Below, piece by piece: positions 25,449-33,771 of a DNA stretch of 49,845 bases. The position numbers were made by a program, and so were the translations under genes. Under the pieces are notes generated by a model. It was given only the letters and a program-made list of their open reading frames with translations, did not search any database and was not told where the DNA came from. The DNA lies in the NCBI GenBank assembly GCA_002494645.1, contig DACE01000032.1, positions 1 through 49,845 of the forward strand. The letters are read 5' to 3'. Numbering within the stretch: position 1 is the stretch's first letter; each line of letters begins with the position of its first letter. The stretch comes from Euryarchaeota archaeon UBA256. GTDB taxonomy: Archaea; Thermoplasmatota; Poseidoniia; Poseidoniales; Poseidoniaceae.

Positions 25449-26600
25449 TCACTGACGGAGGGCTCGGAGTTTGGCTTGGAGCGCAGATTTGCGCTCGTCG
25501 TGAGGTTCCTCATGCTGAGGTTCATCTTGGTCCAAACGGCGCATGAATAATTCTCGGTCCCAAACGAGAACGTCCCCGTTTTCACAACCGATGACGCAAC
25601 GCTTTGCTGTGCCTTGGATGCAACGAATAAGGTCGAAACCACCCCTTGCCAAGACCTCGCCCGAATCACTTGATGATACGGATAATTCACTGACCAAGCC
25701 CTGTGCTCTGGCCACCCACAACAGAGTTGTTTCGTCCTTCTCAAAAGCTTCACAATGAGTGGAAATGGCATCGCCTTTGGATTCCCAAACCAGTTCTCCG
25801 CGCTCTGTTCGAACGGTCAGATGGCCTTCATCGGTCGATGCGGCAAAGCCCATTGGAAGACAGGTGAGTGCCTCGATGCTTCCTGACTCGGTTGCGAGAA
25901 CACCACCGAATGGGGTGACGACTGAACCGTCAGTTTGGCCGAACAGGAGATTCTCACGACCCGAAATGCCACAGGTAATCGGGAAGGAAGTCGGCGGCTT
26001 TGTGTGAGAAAATGGCGGGGCTCCGCTGAGGTCAATCCAGCCACAGCGCGGGCGGCCTAAGCCTGCAAGAAGGTGGCCGTCGGCCTCAATCAAGGCCCAA
26101 GGGCGCTCATCCATACGCTCCACCCACTGTTGTTCGCCAGCAGGTGAAAACATCCAAACTGCGGATTCGATGAAGTCATTGTGTTCGATGTCATACACTG
26201 AAGATACCGCAATGATGTTCCCCTTCCACCAGCGTACGTCGTCCGCACTGCCTTCAAGAGCGACAGACCACTGCTCTTCTCCCGAGGTTAGAGAAAGGGC
26301 AACGAGGTGCAATCCGCTGGTGATGACCACGCGGTCTTCGTGGATCGCCAAAGCACTGATTCTGTCATTGGTTTGTGACGACCACAAGGTGTTTCCTTCC
26401 TCGTCCCAACGAACCAAACGCCCGTCCCATCCGCCAGCGAACACATCGCCGTTCTCCATGAGGTGAACAAGGGACACACTTTCTCCCAAAGAGCGTTGCA
26501 TCCACATCGCGCCCTTGAGGTCCATGCCGTGAGGTGGGTGTTCTCCGACATAAGGAGGTCGCTTCCTTGATTCGTTCAACGGGCTTCTCGGGCAGAACAT
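25449..26600 (-). CDS. PQQ/WD40-like beta-propeller protein, cytosolic
   Basis: About 383 residues built from repeating strands such as GDVFAGGWDGRLVRWDEEGNTLW, LHLVALSLTSGEEQW and GDVLVWDRELF, which read as propeller blades. No signal peptide or membrane segment is visible, so it is probably cytosolic. The C-terminus is acidic then basic and probably helical (DEPQHEEPHDERKSALQAKL). Propellers of this kind are scaffolds, and no partner is apparent. The start is uncertain: 26600, or 26525 if the His/Pro-rich first 25 residues are not translated. The gene is divergent from the carbonic anhydrase gene. Confidence 0.75.
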   Translation of the reverse strand: MFCPRSPLNESRKRPPYVGEHPPHGMDLKGAMWMQRSLGESVSLVHLMENGDVFAGGWDGRLVRWDEEGNTLWSSQTNDRISALAIHEDRVVITSGLHLVALSLTSGEEQWSVALEGSADDVRWWKGNIIAVSSVYDIEHNDFIESAVWMFSPAGEQQWVERMDERPWALIEADGHLLAGLGRPRCGWIDLSGAPPFSHTKPPTSFPITCGISGRENLLFGQTDGSVVTPFGGVLATESGSIEALTCLPMGFAASTDEGHLTVRTERGELVWESKGDAISTHCEAFEKDETTLLWVARAQGLVSELSVSSSDSGEVLARGGFDLIRCIQGTAKRCVIGCENGDVLVWDRELFMRRLDQDEPQHEEPHDERKSALQAKLRALRQ

Positions 26601-26644
26601 CAAGAGACGGACAAGAACAAAATGCTACCTTGGTGCGTTAGAAC

Positions 26645-27151
26645 ATGAGCCACATGCCGTCATTCACCGATTCCCTCGATGCATCCAATGCCGCCTATGT
26701 AGAATCCTTCGCGGCCAAAGGGGTGCCCGGCCGTTCTGGCACACACCTCTTACTTCTCACCTGCATGGATTCACGAATCGTCCCTCACGCGATTTTTGGG
26801 CTCAAAGAAGGAGACATGAAGGTCGTTCGAAACGCAGGTGGTCAACTGAACAGTGAAGTTGAGCGTGACATCGTGCTGGCAAGCCATCTGCTGGACTGCG
26901 ATAACATCGTCATCATGCCCCATACGAAATGTGCCATGGCAAGTTTGAGCCGCTCGGAAGTTCGGATGAGGCTCAAGGAATTGAGCGGCACGGATTTTTC
27001 TTCATTTGAGCCTCGCATGATCGAAGACTGGGAGGCCAAATTACGAGCGGATGTTGCTCACCTCAAAACCAACGAACTGCTCAAGAAAGGCGTGCAGGTT
27101 CGCGGAGCACGCTACGACGTGGATACGGGTCAAGTCAGTTGGATCTGTTAA
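26645..27151 (+). CDS. beta-class carbonic anhydrase
   Basis: Zn enzyme that interconverts CO2 and bicarbonate. Ligands are C40 in TCMDSR, H93 and C96 in MPHTKC. D42 and R44 form the Asp-Arg dyad and RNAGG is the conserved turn. At 168 residues it belongs with short, archaeal/Cab-type enzymes. It supplies bicarbonate, for example to carboxylation reactions. No neighbouring carboxylase is present. It ends three bases from the convergent membrane-protein gene. Confidence 0.93.
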   Translation: MSHMPSFTDSLDASNAAYVESFAAKGVPGRSGTHLLLLTCMDSRIVPHAIFGLKEGDMKVVRNAGGQLNSEVERDIVLASHLLDCDNIVIMPHTKCAMASLSRSEVRMRLKELSGTDFSSFEPRMIEDWEAKLRADVAHLKTNELLKKGVQVRGARYDVDTGQVSWIC

Positions 27152-27154
27152 CTG

Positions 27155-28042
27155 TCAATCGGTCAGTGGTATGCGCCGCCTTGGGACTGCAAAGGTAAGC
27201 ACGAAAGCGAGCAGGCCAAAGATGCACGCAGAGTAATAATGGCCCATCGTGAACATAGAGAGTACCGATGAGGTGCGCAGCAGCGTAAGTGAACCGTTTT
27301 TCAACGTCCAGATCGCGAAGCCGGCGGCGATGAGGGCAAGACCCATGAAGCCAAATCCAACCAGGACATAGGTCGTTGCTGCACTGGGGTCCATCAATGG
27401 GTGGTCCATTTGGCTCGGCGTCATGTCAATGGTCCTGATTTCGCAATCAGTAGATTCGTTTGACGCGCAGGGTTGAGCTGCAAATTCATCGGGAGAAGGA
27501 AGGGTGAAGTCCAGCGTCGTGAAACCAATGGGTTCGATGAGGGCAGGGGGAGAGAGCAAGACTCTGTTGGAAAAGACGTCACGGTGCTCGTCCCTTTCGG
27601 CGATGATGTCAACGCGAATCAAGCCGGGATTCAATCGTTGAAATTCGAACGTACCGTCTTCTTCAGTCAGGTTTTCAGTGGAAATCCACATGTTGGAGGA
27701 TGAATTGAGCCACGAAATGTACACGGTAGCATTCGCTAAGCCTACCCCTTGGTGGTCAACCACGGTTCCTCTGAAGGTCGCTGTTTCCTCTGGAGCAGTT
27801 TGGGCGAGGCGATACACGAATTCATCGGGCCGAACAAGTCCATCGTCAGGTGAAGCATAGTCCAGACCGTTGAGAAAACCGAGCATGCTGACGAAAATGA
27901 GGAAGATGGCGATGGCACGTCCAATCGGGTGAAGATGAGGGTCTTCGATGGTCAATACAGCGCCCGATGAGGCGAAGAGGAGCGGGGCTTCATCAACCAC
28001 CTCGTCGAGGTAGTCGTCAGTTTCTGATGCGACCTCCGCCAT
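27155..28042 (-). CDS. membrane protein with an extracellular carboxypeptidase-regulatory-like domain
   Basis: 295 residues. An acidic cytoplasmic N-terminus (about 1-40) leads to one TM (IGRAIAIFLIFVSMLGFL). An external domain follows, FRGTVVDHQGVGLANATVYI through TEEDGTFEFQRLNPGLIRVDI, the pattern of the CarboxypepD_reg/transthyretin-like fold. Two to three TM segments close the protein (TYVLVGFGFMGLALIAAGFA and after). Function unknown; such domains usually aid adhesion or stability. It lies 21 bases downstream of hflX on the same strand and may share its transcript. Confidence 0.8.
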   Translation of the reverse strand: MAEVASETDDYLDEVVDEAPLLFASSGAVLTIEDPHLHPIGRAIAIFLIFVSMLGFLNGLDYASPDDGLVRPDEFVYRLAQTAPEETATFRGTVVDHQGVGLANATVYISWLNSSSNMWISTENLTEEDGTFEFQRLNPGLIRVDIIAERDEHRDVFSNRVLLSPPALIEPIGFTTLDFTLPSPDEFAAQPCASNESTDCEIRTIDMTPSQMDHPLMDPSAATTYVLVGFGFMGLALIAAGFAIWTLKNGSLTLLRTSSVLSMFTMGHYYSACIFGLLAFVLTFAVPRRRIPLTD

Positions 28043-28063
28043 GGAAGAAAGGAAGAGGCCAAC

Positions 28064-29443
28064 CTACTTGATGTCAATGCGTTGTTTCCACCGGGATTTG
28101 AGTTGTTCAGCGGCGACTTTGGTCATCCATGCGAGCATTGTTGCACCGCGGTCTTCGTCACGTTCATCCTGTTCCACCATCGCATTGTCGTAAACATCGG
28201 ATGCGATGCGTTCCATTGCTTCGTCTTCAGCACGCAGTGCGGGCGTGATGGTGACGGTTCTTGGCCGTTCGAACAGATGGGTTCGAATGGCAAATTTCAG
28301 ACCCTCCATTCCTCGCCCGTCGGTACTCGAAACGCCAAGGGGCGTGGGATAACCAAAGGACTCCACTGCTTCTTGGGCTGAAGCGATTTGATCGGCGTCG
28401 AGAACATCAAGTTTGGTCAGCACGACCATGAGGTCAGGTGTTTCTTCATAGGCAGTGGCCTCGCTTCCTTGCCGTTCCAAGATTTCACGCCGAGTCGTTT
28501 CCAATTTTCGTTCCAATTCCTCGATGGGGTCTGAGGCATCAACCAAAACCACCCTCAAATCAGCATCTAACGCTTCAGCAATAGTTGCTTTAAATGCCGC
28601 TAAGGTGGCGTTTGGTATATTATCAATAAATCCGATGGTATCCGCCAGCAAGACACGGGGACTTTCTTCCATTCGCCCTACAGTAGTCTCAAGCGTGGAA
28701 AATAATTGGTCCTCGACAAGGACTTCCTTGCCCGATAAATAGCGAAAAAGGGAGGATTTTCCTGCATTCGTATAGCCGATGAATCCCACCGTTAATGCAC
28801 CACTGCGGACGCGCTGTCGGCGATGTTCCCGTTGGGCGTTCGCCTGTTTCCTTTGCCGTCGGCGAAGGTTGGTCAATTCCCTTGCGATGTTTGAGAGCAC
28901 GTTTTGCAGGGCCGTCACACCGCCGCCACCGTAACCTGCTCGTTCACCCGTTGTTTGCCGTGCGGCCAATTCCCTGAGGATGGTTCGATCGGACTGTAAT
29001 TGCGCAATGCGAACTTGAGTTCTCGCTTCAACTGAAGAGGCATGGGCGGTAAAAAGTGCCAGCAGAAGTCGCACTCTGTCCCACAATTCAAGACCGAGGA
29101 GTTCGCCAACACCAACCAGTTGTCGTGGAGTAGCATTGGTGTGCATGATAACAAGGTCGACCTTGGCCCAAGGGTGCGGAAATGCAGCGTTTTGTCGCTC
29201 TTCAGCGATGTCTTGAAGGCGACCTTTGCCGAAATAGGTGCGGGGGTCGTTGCGGCCGTTTTGATGGAGGACCTCAACGATTTGGATGCCCATTGTTGCA
29301 ACCAGTGCTTTCAATTCGGAGGTGTCTTCCTCGCCGCGAACAAGCAAAAGAGCTTGCCTACCCTCGTGATTGGTTCGGGCTTCACCCACCACAACTCCAC
29401 CGCTCCCGGCGACGACAAAGGGGTCCTCAGACGGCTTTGCCAT
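28064..29443 (-). CDS. hflX: ribosome-associated GTPase HflX
   Basis: GTPase that binds the large ribosomal subunit and rescues or splits stalled ribosomes. The N-terminal HflX domain shows DPRTYFGKGRLQDI and ELLGLELWDRVRLLLALF. A glycine-rich linker (GYGGGG) is followed by a basic helical segment. The G domain has G1 GYTNAGKSS, G3 DTIGF and G4 TKLD. Length 459. The start at 29443 is chosen because a TATA-like TGATATGA is centred 25 bases upstream. Longer starts at 29467 and 29506 would run through that element. Confidence 0.93.
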   Translation of the reverse strand: MAKPSEDPFVVAGSGGVVVGEARTNHEGRQALLLVRGEEDTSELKALVATMGIQIVEVLHQNGRNDPRTYFGKGRLQDIAEERQNAAFPHPWAKVDLVIMHTNATPRQLVGVGELLGLELWDRVRLLLALFTAHASSVEARTQVRIAQLQSDRTILRELAARQTTGERAGYGGGGVTALQNVLSNIARELTNLRRRQRKQANAQREHRRQRVRSGALTVGFIGYTNAGKSSLFRYLSGKEVLVEDQLFSTLETTVGRMEESPRVLLADTIGFIDNIPNATLAAFKATIAEALDADLRVVLVDASDPIEELERKLETTRREILERQGSEATAYEETPDLMVVLTKLDVLDADQIASAQEAVESFGYPTPLGVSSTDGRGMEGLKFAIRTHLFERPRTVTITPALRAEDEAMERIASDVYDNAMVEQDERDEDRGATMLAWMTKVAAEQLKSRWKQRIDIK

Positions 29444-29462
29444 AGGTTGGCGAAAGGTTAGC

Positions 29463-29472
29463 CTCATATCAG
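29463..29472. promoter_or_regulatory. single shared TATA element between divergent leaderless genes
   Basis: CTCATATCAG contains ATAT at 29466-29469. Its centre, 29467.5, is exactly midway between the A of the hflX ATG (29443, minus) and the A of the pcc1-like ATG (29492, plus), 24.5 bases from each. This suits leaderless transcription in both directions from one element. Confidence 0.5.
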
Positions 29473-29491
29473 CCCACCTCAAGACAACATC

Positions 29492-29716
29492 ATGGCGGAA
29501 GAGCATACGATGGCCCTACGCTGGTCGGGCGATGCTCCTCAAGCCGATGCCTATCTCAAGGTTGCTCAAGAACACGGGGCTACGGTTTCCGAAGAGAAAA
29601 AGGATGGTGGTGTCCACTTGACATTTTCAATGACTGCTCGCGATCTCCAAGCACTACGGGACCGAGTTGACGCCCTCTTAGTGGCCTTTACGAACATCGA
29701 AGATTCGCTGCCCTGA
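29492..29716 (+). CDS. Pcc1-like subunit of the KEOPS complex
   Basis: 74 residues. The pattern MALRWSGDAPQADAYLKVAQ, a short strand region, then HLTFSMTARDLQALRDRVDALLVAF resembles archaeal Pcc1, a small protein that dimerises and anchors Kae1 in the t6A tRNA-modifying KEOPS complex. Length fits (about 75-85). Similarity is in pattern rather than in a unique motif, so the call is tentative. Kae1, Bud32 and Cgi121 are not in the window. It is followed after 9 bases by the DCC-family gene. Confidence 0.6.
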   Translation: MAEEHTMALRWSGDAPQADAYLKVAQEHGATVSEEKKDGGVHLTFSMTARDLQALRDRVDALLVAFTNIEDSLP

Positions 29717-29722
29717 GGTGAT
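29715..29722 (+). promoter_or_regulatory. GAGGTGAT ribosome-binding site before a TTG start
   Basis: A full match to the archaeal anti-Shine-Dalgarno region. It overlaps the previous stop codon and directs a TTG start at 29726. The nearby ATG at 29721 is followed at once by a stop. Confidence 0.6.
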
Positions 29723-29725
29723 GAA

Positions 29726-30085
29726 TTGACGGCCACGACACTCCTGATAGACGCTCATTGTGTGATGTGCAACGGGCTTGCCAACTTTCTCAAAAAACGG
29801 GTCGCTTCATCAACTGACTTGACCATTTACGGGATTCAATCAGAAGAAGGGCAGGCATTGATTTCAGACTTCCCCGCACGGCTTCAAGCCATTGATTCCG
29901 TTTATGTAATCCGAAATGGGCGAGTCTATGTGCGCTCTGCGGCATCCATCCGACTCTTGCTGACCATGCGGTGGTACTACGCCATGTGGTTTCCCGTGGC
30001 CTGGCTGATTCCGCTTCCATTACGTGACGCCGGGTATTGGTGCGTCTCAAAAATCAGACATCGCTTTGGTCGCCGAGAACCTTAG
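29726..30085 (+). CDS. DCC-family thiol-disulfide oxidoreductase-like protein (DUF393)
   Basis: 119 residues. The N-terminal LLIDAHCVMCNG is the DxxCxxC motif that names the family; here the usual DGxCxxC reads DAHCVMC. RSAASIRLLL and the region WYYAMWFPVAWLIPLPLRD match the conserved SxAxxxLL and the membrane-facing helix. Redox role inferred from the CxxC pair. Starts with TTG. Its stop shares the tetranucleotide TTAG with the convergent exonuclease III gene. Confidence 0.85.
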   Translation: MTATTLLIDAHCVMCNGLANFLKKRVASSTDLTIYGIQSEEGQALISDFPARLQAIDSVYVIRNGRVYVRSAASIRLLLTMRWYYAMWFPVAWLIPLPLRDAGYWCVSKIRHRFGRREP

Positions 30086-30858
30086 AGGTCAAGGTCCAAA
30101 ATGGCTGGGGCGTGGTCGCTCACTTCAAGGCCGGCCTGACGAATAATATCGACGTTTTTGATGCGAGCTGCAGCGGCCGGGTTGCATAGAAGATAGTCAA
30201 TCCGCCAGCCTTTATCGTCAGCACGAGCATTGCCGCGATTGGACCACCACGAGTAGATCTTCTCGCCTTCACCTTTGACATGGCGGAAACTGTCAACCCA
30301 TCCATCGTTCAGTAATTCCGTGAACCATGCCCGCTCGTGGGGCAAAAAACCACTGGTCTTTTTGTTCCCAGTAGGATTCCATATGTCATCTTCCGTATGT
30401 GCGATGTTGAGGTCGCCGACGACCACAACAGGATGGTTGGCTTCAAGCCAAGGAGCCAGCCATGCCCGCCATGCATCCATCCATCGCTCCTTGAAGGCTT
30501 GGCGTTCTGGGCTACCGCCGCCGTTGGGCAAGTAGGTGTTCACGCAGAGGAGCGAACCGTGTTGGGTGACCAAGACGCGGCCCTCAACATCATCAGGGTC
30601 TTCACCCCAAGCAAAACCCGGCAGAACTGTTTGGTCGCCTTTTGCCAGCGTTGCCACCCCGGCATAACCTTTCTTTTCGGCTGCGTGGAGGTGGACTGAA
30701 TACCCTTCGGGCCACGACCAATCCTTCGGGAGTTGTTCTTGGAGGACGCGCGTTTCTTGGAGCATCACAACATCTGCATCCATGGTCTCAATCCATCCGT
30801 CAATGCCCTTTCGAATGGCCGCTCTCAAACCGTTGACGTTCCACGAAACCAAACGCAT
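30082..30858 (-). CDS. xthA: exodeoxyribonuclease III / AP endonuclease
   Basis: Base-excision repair enzyme that incises abasic sites. MRLVSWNVNGLRAA gives the metal-binding Asn, VVMLQETR the catalytic Glu, and YSVHLHAAEKKGYAGVA the conserved Tyr/Lys region. VVVGDLNIAHTEDDIWNP supplies the Asp-Asn pair. WRIDYLLC and SDHAPAILDL complete the fold. Length 258 is typical. It follows the FAD oxidoreductase gene on the same strand by 33 bases. Confidence 0.95.
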   Translation of the reverse strand: MRLVSWNVNGLRAAIRKGIDGWIETMDADVVMLQETRVLQEQLPKDWSWPEGYSVHLHAAEKKGYAGVATLAKGDQTVLPGFAWGEDPDDVEGRVLVTQHGSLLCVNTYLPNGGGSPERQAFKERWMDAWRAWLAPWLEANHPVVVVGDLNIAHTEDDIWNPTGNKKTSGFLPHERAWFTELLNDGWVDSFRHVKGEGEKIYSWWSNRGNARADDKGWRIDYLLCNPAAAARIKNVDIIRQAGLEVSDHAPAILDLDL

Positions 30859-30891
30859 AATTCGTTGTGATGGGTGACGGTGAATAAGGCT

Positions 30892-31992
30892 TCAAGGCAG
30901 CGCCAATGAAATATTCTGTCCCGCTTTACGGCCCGTTTCCGCCGCAGCATCAGAGAGCATGAATTCACTCTCAACCCATTCACCTGCGAGCAAGATGCCG
31001 TCCGCTTTGAGTGCATCAAAACGAGGTTTTTCACCCGTGGTCTGAACGGTAATGTTGCGCTGACGGCGTTCTTGAATCACGTGGCGCTGCCAACCCGTGG
31101 CGTGCTGCTCAACGAAGGCCAACAGGCGCGCCTCGCGGTCTTCATGACCCTCCCCCTCTCGTGCAAAAAGAGCTGCAGAAAGCAAACTACCCTGCAGGTT
31201 CAATCGGGATTGGATGTTGCTCAACTCAAGAAGAATGCCACCCTCGCTTGCATCCACGACCCCGTGCTTATTGCCCAAGGGCTTGGAGTCAAGAAGAAGG
31301 TCAAGAGTGCTTGCTTTGAGGGGGTTGACACTGTCAAAGAGTCCTGAATTCACTTCGTTGAGAAGTTTGCGAGCCGTGTTTGCACCGCATGCAAGAACTA
31401 CGACGTCGCTTTGGAACGAACGCCCGTCCTCGAGACGTACCTCGCCCTCGTGAACGGCCGTTACCGTACAGTTTGGTTCGATCAGGACGCCCACTTCGTC
31501 CAAAGCAGCCGCCATCCGTCCGACAATGCCGGCCCATCCTTCACCCAGAACAGAGAGTTTGGACGATGTCAACCCTTTCAACCGCGAAGAAGAGGGTTCG
31601 GAGTGCCCCATACTGGCAAGGAGGTTCGCCCCCTTCGCAGCTTCTGATTGAGGATGGTTGTGCTTGAGTTCACGGCGCAATTGCGCGGCCTGCTTGACAT
31701 TGTTCCGAGGTCGTAGAGGTCCTACGCCAGAGACAAAGAGGCGGTCAAGGCGAGGAGCGGCTAAGATCATCTTGAGACGGCTGACCTTCTTGACGACGTG
31801 AGCCAAGGGGCCTTTACGGTTGAGAAGATGAGGGCCGTATCCAAAGGGAATGCCGTCGATTGACTGTGAAGTTCCTCGGCCTCCGAGGCGGTCGGTTCGG
31901 TCCAGAACGACGACATGATGTCCGGCCGTTGTTGCATAGAGTGCAGCCGTGAGGCCTGCGATTCCAGCCCCAACGACCGTGACACGAGCCAT
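30892..31992 (-). CDS. FAD-dependent oxidoreductase, phytoene desaturase/amine oxidase fold
   Basis: 366 residues starting with the dinucleotide-binding motif VTVVGAGIAGLTAALYATTAG and VVLDRTDRLGGRG, the signature of NAD(P)-binding Rossmann flavoproteins such as protoporphyrinogen oxidases and carotenoid desaturases. DVVVLACGAN and the C-terminal GILLAGEWVE are the usual FAD-contact strands. Substrate unknown; lipid or carotenoid desaturation is possible. The ATG at 31992 is chosen because the Rossmann motif follows immediately; an upstream in-frame ATG would enter the nadC promoter region. Confidence 0.85.
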   Translation of the reverse strand: MARVTVVGAGIAGLTAALYATTAGHHVVVLDRTDRLGGRGTSQSIDGIPFGYGPHLLNRKGPLAHVVKKVSRLKMILAAPRLDRLFVSGVGPLRPRNNVKQAAQLRRELKHNHPQSEAAKGANLLASMGHSEPSSSRLKGLTSSKLSVLGEGWAGIVGRMAAALDEVGVLIEPNCTVTAVHEGEVRLEDGRSFQSDVVVLACGANTARKLLNEVNSGLFDSVNPLKASTLDLLLDSKPLGNKHGVVDASEGGILLELSNIQSRLNLQGSLLSAALFAREGEGHEDREARLLAFVEQHATGWQRHVIQERRQRNITVQTTGEKPRFDALKADGILLAGEWVESEFMLSDAAAETGRKAGQNISLALP

Positions 31993-32145
31993 GGTGAGGA
32001 CACAAGGCACCCCATCAAAAGATGAATGGAGGGGTGCTTTGAAGAGGTAGCCCACATTCCCTGTTGCATGGGCGAAGACCCGAAGGTACCTCATGACCGT
32101 GGCCACGAATTGTGGACCTTGGAGGATGGGGCGAGTCGAAAATTG

Positions 32146-33012
32146 ATGGCGAGCATCGACCGATGGGTCAGTGCTATTGTCGGAGATGACGGTATTGACA
32201 TGCCTCTTTCAAGCGATTCATCCTCGGTTGAAGCGACCGTGGTCGCTCGAGAAGACGGATTGGTTGTGGGGTGTACGGTTGTTGACTATATGATTCAGAT
32301 ATGGGCTCCTTCGTTACGAGTTACATGGTTTGCTGGGGACGGTAAGCGCGTATCATCGGGTGATGAAATCGCCGTATTGAGCGGTGACCGTGAAAGTGTG
32401 TTGGCCATTGAGCGTCCTGTGTTGAATGTTCTCGGTCAACTCTCCGGCATTGCAACACACATGAAGCAGTGGTCAGCCATCGCTCCACGGCAGATAGCTT
32501 GCACGCGAAAAACGATCTGGGGTTTGCTTGACAAATGGGCCGTTCACATGGGCGGGGGCTTAACGCACCGACTCAGTAAGCAAGACGCCATGATGGTCAA
32601 GGAAAACGACCTTGCGAGCATGCACGAAGAGATGGACTCTCACGAACAGCGGCTCGTGGCATTCCTCAGCACCATTGACATGAGTCAGACCGGCGCCTTC
32701 CTTGAGGTCGAAGTTCGCACGGATAAAGAAGCCATGATGGCAGCAATGGTTTGGTCCCAACGGCGTCAAGCAGGCGATGTTGCCCGACTGGTCATCATGC
32801 TGGACAACTTTTCACCCGAAGCATGCAAGGAAGTCTGCGATCAGATGATCGAACAGGACATTCGTGAGCATGTGGTACTCGAAGCCAGTGGGGGCATCAC
32901 CTTTGAGAGCCTCAAATCCTGGCACGAATGTGGTTTGGATGTCATTTCAACGAGCTCCGTCAACCGAGGCGTCAAACCCCTGGATGTGAGCATGCTCATC
33001 AAAGGTTTGTGA
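32146..33012 (+). CDS. nadC: nicotinate-nucleotide pyrophosphorylase (quinolinate phosphoribosyltransferase)
   Basis: Makes nicotinate mononucleotide from quinolinate and PRPP in NAD synthesis. RPVLNVLGQLSGIATH, CTRKTIWGLLDKWAV, HMGGGLTHRL and VKEND correspond to NadC active-site segments with the Arg-Lys, His-Arg and Lys retained. FLEVEVRT, IMLDNFSPEA and LEASGGITFESL complete the barrel. The ATG at 32146 gives 288 residues, the normal length, and its N-terminus aligns with short archaeal/Thermotoga NadC. Earlier in-frame ATGs (32068, 32026) exist. It is followed after 9 bases by a CoA-pathway gene. Confidence 0.9.
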   Translation: MASIDRWVSAIVGDDGIDMPLSSDSSSVEATVVAREDGLVVGCTVVDYMIQIWAPSLRVTWFAGDGKRVSSGDEIAVLSGDRESVLAIERPVLNVLGQLSGIATHMKQWSAIAPRQIACTRKTIWGLLDKWAVHMGGGLTHRLSKQDAMMVKENDLASMHEEMDSHEQRLVAFLSTIDMSQTGAFLEVEVRTDKEAMMAAMVWSQRRQAGDVARLVIMLDNFSPEACKEVCDQMIEQDIREHVVLEASGGITFESLKSWHECGLDVISTSSVNRGVKPLDVSMLIKGL

Positions 33013-33021
33013 GGTGGCATC

Positions 33022-33771
33022 ATGGATGACATCGCGGCCGACCCAAGTCATCCACGCTATGCTTCTCTGCTCATGCGCCATCGCCTTGAGGTAGCAGCAG
33101 AACGAGGTATGCTTGCTGGAAGTGCTATGATCGCTCACGGACGAGGAGAGGCTTTTGACTATCTCCTCGGTGAACGCACGACGGAAAGTGCTCGTCAGGC
33201 TTCGCTCCAAGCGCTTGCCCATTTACACCATGCCACACGTCCAGTGTTGAGCGTGAACGGCAACGTAGCGGCTTTGGCCAGTGATGCGATGTTGCGCCTG
33301 GCCGCCTTCCTCTCCTGTCCGCTCGAAGTCAACATTTTCTACCGAACACCCGAACGGATGAAGGCCATACTGAGTTTTCTTGACGAACGGAAGAACGCCC
33401 TTGGGTTGGATGTTGAAGTTCTGGGGCATGCGCCTGATGCCACTATTCCTGGCCTCAAGGGTCCTCGAGCAGCCTGCCATAAGGATGGAATTTTAACCAG
33501 CGATGCGATTCTTGTACCTCTTGAAGATGGAGATCGTTGTGAAGCACTGGTGAACATGGGGAAAACTGTGATCGTCATTGACCTCAACCCGCTTTCACGC
33601 TCTGCACGACTTGCTACGGTAACCATCGTGGATGAATTATCGCGAGCTCTCGAAATCATGCTTGATGCCACTGAAGACCTAACGAAGTTGGCCATTGATG
33701 CCGACTATGACCATCGTGATGTATTAGACGCAGGGCTTCAAGAGATGTTGAACGGCTTGAAAAAAGATTAG
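33022..33771 (+). CDS. 4-phosphopantoate--beta-alanine ligase (archaeal phosphopantothenate synthetase)
   Basis: Archaea-specific enzyme joining 4-phosphopantoate and beta-alanine with ATP in CoA synthesis. SHPRYASLLMRHRL, IAHGRGEAFDYLLGE, VLSVNGNVAAL and NIFYRTPERM all match the PPS (DUF137) family. VPLEDGDRCEALVNMGKTV and VIDLNPLSRSARLATVTIVD also match. Length 249 is typical. A GAGGTGG site precedes the ATG. With NadC it forms a cofactor operon. This gene is among the best archaeal markers here. Confidence 0.95.
   Translation: MDDIAADPSHPRYASLLMRHRLEVAAERGMLAGSAMIAHGRGEAFDYLLGERTTESARQASLQALAHLHHATRPVLSVNGNVAALASDAMLRLAAFLSCPLEVNIFYRTPERMKAILSFLDERKNALGLDVEVLGHAPDATIPGLKGPRAACHKDGILTSDAILVPLEDGDRCEALVNMGKTVIVIDLNPLSRSARLATVTIVDELSRALEIMLDATEDLTKLAIDADYDHRDVLDAGLQEMLNGLKKD

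Noticed and set aside
32026..32145. N-terminal extension of nadC to the ATG at 32026
   Set aside because: The extra 40 residues lack counterparts in NadC, while the start at 32146 aligns with known N-termini.
32500..32620. Active-site loss in NadC (PGLR read as WGLL)
   Set aside because: The Arg at that position is not universal in the family as I recall it, and the Arg-Lys, His-Arg and Lys residues are intact.
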